Position numbers and translations under genes: made by a program
Part shown: positions 4,645 to 6,549 of the stretch, piece by piece
Numbering within the stretch: the stretch's first letter is position 1
Layout: each line of letters starts with the position of its first letter
The notes under the pieces: generated by a model
Told to the model about the DNA's origin: nothing
Seen by the model: only the letters and a program-made list of their open reading frames with translations
Databases searched by the model: none
Assembly (NCBI GenBank): GCA_020057445.1
Contig: JAGVFV010000165.1
Span: 1-6,549 of the forward strand
DNA: 6,549 nt
Direction: 5' to 3'
DNA from: an archaeon
GTDB taxonomy: Archaea; Nanobdellota; Nanobdellia; Woesearchaeales; JAHJEM01

Positions 4645-6549
4645 TTATGCCGCAGTCTCTTCTGTCTTGAGTCCCTTGCGGCTTCGGATGTTCTTCACGA
4701 TCTTCTCCTGCAGCTCCCCAGGCAATCTCTCGAACGTCTGGTCGACGACACAGAAGCTTCCACGTCCTTCAGTCCCTGAACGAAGATCGCTTGAGAGGCC
4801 GAACATCTCGCCGACAGGAAGCTTTGCCTTCACTTCCACAAGCTCTCCCTCCTGGGTCATGTCCAGGAGCTGCCCGCGCTTGTTCTGCACGAGCTTTGAG
4901 ATCTCTCCCATGAAAGCGACAGGAGCCTCGAACAAGAGGACCTGCAACGGCTCAAAGAGCACTGGATTTGCCTGCCACATCGCGCCTCGGATGCCTTCGC
5001 GCACAGCAGGATACATCTGCGCAGGTCCGCGGTGGATTGCGTCCTCGTGCAGCTTCACATCATCAAGCGTCACCTTGACATTGATGCAGGGCTCGTTTGC
5101 GATAGGGCCCTTGTTCATCACGTCCTCGAACATGTCAAGGACGAGCTCCATGATCTCGTTGATATGGACGATACCCCTTGTCCCGTCGATGAAGATGCTT
5201 CCCTTGAAGACATCACGGACCTTCCTTGACGTCGCAGAGTCCATGCCTGCTTCCTGCAATCCCTCCCAGAGAGCATTATCCTTCTTCTTCACGCGGCCTT
5301 CAGGGATCTTCTTTTCCTTGATGGCCTTCATCAGTTCAGGAGAAAGCGGTTCGACAACAAAATACAGTTTGTTGTGCTTGTTTGGCGATTTCCCTTCAAA
5401 AGGAGAGCCGCTGTTCCTCGTGATCGTCTCCCTATACACGACGATCGGCGGGCTTGTGCTTATCTCGACACCTTTCTCGCTCTTGATCCTGTTCTCGATG
5501 ACCTCGAGATGAAGCTCTCCCATGCCAGACATGAGGTGCTCGCCAGTCTCGTGATTGATCTGGATGACTATGTTTGGATCCTCCTTCCCGACCATGATGA
5601 GGACATCGATAAGCTTTGGAAGGTCTGACGGCCTCTTTGCCTCGATCGCTTTCGTGATGACCGGCTCAAACAGGTGCGTGATCTGCTCAAAAGGCTCGTC
5701 AGGCTCGTTTGTCACCGTCTCCCCAGGATATGCCCCTTTGAGCCCGCCGACACCCATGATATTCCCTGCAGGAATGTTATCGACGATCTCACGCTTTGCG
5801 CCGTTGTAAATATAGATCTGCTGGGTGCGAAGCGACTGCTTTGCCCGATTCAGGTAGATCTGGTCGCCTTTTCTCATCGTGCCGGAAAACAGCCTTCCAG
5901 CGCTGATCTCCCCTGCCTGCGGATCGATGACGATCTTCGTCACGACAAAAGCGAGCGGTCCCTTCGGATCGCACGTGAGGAGCGATTTTCCAAGTGTGCT
6001 TTCCGGGTCCCCATGCCATATCTTCGGGATCCGATACTTCTGCGCGTCGATCGGGTTCGGGTGATGCTTGATACACGCGTTCAACACGACCTCGTGGATG
6101 GGCGCCTTGTGCTTGAGCTCCTTCCAGGTGTCGTTCTCGTACGCGTCTATGATGTCCTTGAACGTGATGTTCTTCTTCTTCATGTAATCGAGGCTCATGC
6201 CCCAGTTATGGAAGGCGCTGCCGAAACAGACAGACCCGTCCTGCACATTTACTTTCCACTTTTCCTTGAAGTCAGGTTCTGCGATGTCCTCTATGAGCTT
6301 GTTCACATTCGTGATGATCTTGACGAAGCGCTCCTGCATCTTCTCCGGCGTGAGCTTCAATTCCTTCATCAGGCGGTCCACCTTGTTGATGAAAAGGATG
6401 GGCTTCACCCTCTCTTTGAGGGCTTGCCGAAACACGGTCTCAGTCTGCGGCATGATCCCCTCGACAGCACAGCACAGCACGATCGCGCCGTCAACCGCCC
6501 GCATCGCCCTTGTGACATCTCCGCCGAAATCGACATGCCCTGGCGTATC
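4645..6549 (-). CDS. Archaeal translation elongation factor 2, N-terminal part outside window
   Basis: This is translational GTPase aEF-2, which drives translocation of tRNAs and mRNA on the ribosome. The frame is open to the window edge, giving 634 residues; about 95 residues with the P-loop and switch I are missing from the usual length near 730. Visible motifs, numbered from the window edge, are DTPGHVDFGGD (G3/switch II, residues 1-11), NKVD (G4, 55-58) and GSA (G5, 110-112). Domain II contains SAGRLFSGTMRKGD. Domain III contains GKEDPNIVIQINHETGEHLM and SGMGELHLEV. Domain IV carries HEDAIHRGPAQ with His506, the residue converted to diphthamide in archaea and eukaryotes. Domain V contains GQLLDM and ends SDLRSGTEGRGSF. 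No frameshift or missing key residue is visible. The ATG at 6504 is internal, not a start. It converges with gene 3, with stops 6 bases apart, and its terminator lies in that gene. Confidence 0.98.
   Translation of the reverse strand, partial: DTPGHVDFGGDVTRAMRAVDGAIVLCCAVEGIMPQTETVFRQALKERVKPILFINKVDRLMKELKLTPEKMQERFVKIITNVNKLIEDIAEPDFKEKWKVNVQDGSVCFGSAFHNWGMSLDYMKKKNITFKDIIDAYENDTWKELKHKAPIHEVVLNACIKHHPNPIDAQKYRIPKIWHGDPESTLGKSLLTCDPKGPLAFVVTKIVIDPQAGEISAGRLFSGTMRKGDQIYLNRAKQSLRTQQIYIYNGAKREIVDNIPAGNIMGVGGLKGAYPGETVTNEPDEPFEQITHLFEPVITKAIEAKRPSDLPKLIDVLIMVGKEDPNIVIQINHETGEHLMSGMGELHLEVIENRIKSEKGVEISTSPPIVVYRETITRNSGSPFEGKSPNKHNKLYFVVEPLSPELMKAIKEKKIPEGRVKKKDNALWEGLQEAGMDSATSRKVRDVFKGSIFIDGTRGIVHINEIMELVLDMFEDVMNKGPIANEPCINVKVTLDDVKLHEDAIHRGPAQMYPAVREGIRGAMWQANPVLFEPLQVLLFEAPVAFMGEISKLVQNKRGQLLDMTQEGELVEVKAKLPVGEMFGLSSDLRSGTEGRGSFCVVDQTFERLPGELQEKIVKNIRSRKGLKTEETAA

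Noticed and set aside
4580..5512. 310-codon plus-strand open frame opposite aEF-2
   Set aside because: It lies almost wholly antisense to the unmistakable aEF-2 gene, is Ser/Pro/Arg-rich as a shadow frame would be, and shows no family motif.
1..6549. CRISPR, IS element, tRNA/rRNA or attachment-site signatures
   Set aside because: No regularly spaced repeats, terminal inverted repeats with a transposase, or tRNA-like cloverleaf sequence were found on reading either strand.

Overview
The window is a piece of an archaeal chromosome. The clearest evidence is the gene on the minus strand (4645-6549), which encodes archaeal-type translation elongation factor 2 (aEF-2). It has the DTPGH and NKVD GTPase motifs and the conserved domain IV loop around the diphthamide histidine. 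Spelling in that loop (RGPAQMYPAV) and overall style suggest a DPANN-like archaeon, but this is a weak guess from memory that only a phylogeny could settle. No tRNA, rRNA, CRISPR array, insertion sequence or attachment site was seen.

Layout: three plus-strand genes lie head to tail from the left edge to 4638, with only 21-30 bases and 10 bases between them, so they look like one transcription unit. Gene 1 (left edge to 1559, 5' end missing) is a GHKL/Bergerat-fold ATPase of the Hsp90/MutL/MORC/topoisomerase VI-B type. It has a charged, proline-rich linker and a separate helical C-terminal domain. Gene 2 (1590-3044) is an unrecognised protein. Its N-terminal third is charged and probably coiled-coil, its middle domain is unknown, and its C-terminal half carries about four degenerate helix-turn-helix-like repeats. 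Gene 3 (3055-4638) is an apparently undescribed multidomain protein. It has an IF2-N-like small domain, a segment resembling the 'homing endonuclease associated repeat' (P-[ST]-x(4)-I-x(3)-FG-[SA]-W...AG), another HTH-like segment, a Rossmann-like domain resembling class I methyltransferases, and a C-terminal tail that may echo the gene 2 repeat. Gene 3 and aEF-2 converge with only 6 bases between their stop codons, and the likely aEF-2 terminator lies inside the 3' end of gene 3.

How the genes may work together (inference): a GHKL ATPase, usually a nucleotide-gated clamp, sits in one tight cluster with two proteins rich in DNA-binding-like helical modules, one of which has a methyltransferase-like domain. 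This resembles the composition of DNA-modification, chromatin or anti-mobile-element systems. None of the known defence systems I can recall has exactly this trio, and nothing in the sequence proves a defence role. The cluster is the main candidate for an undescribed system here. It may extend upstream of the window, because gene 1 is cut off.
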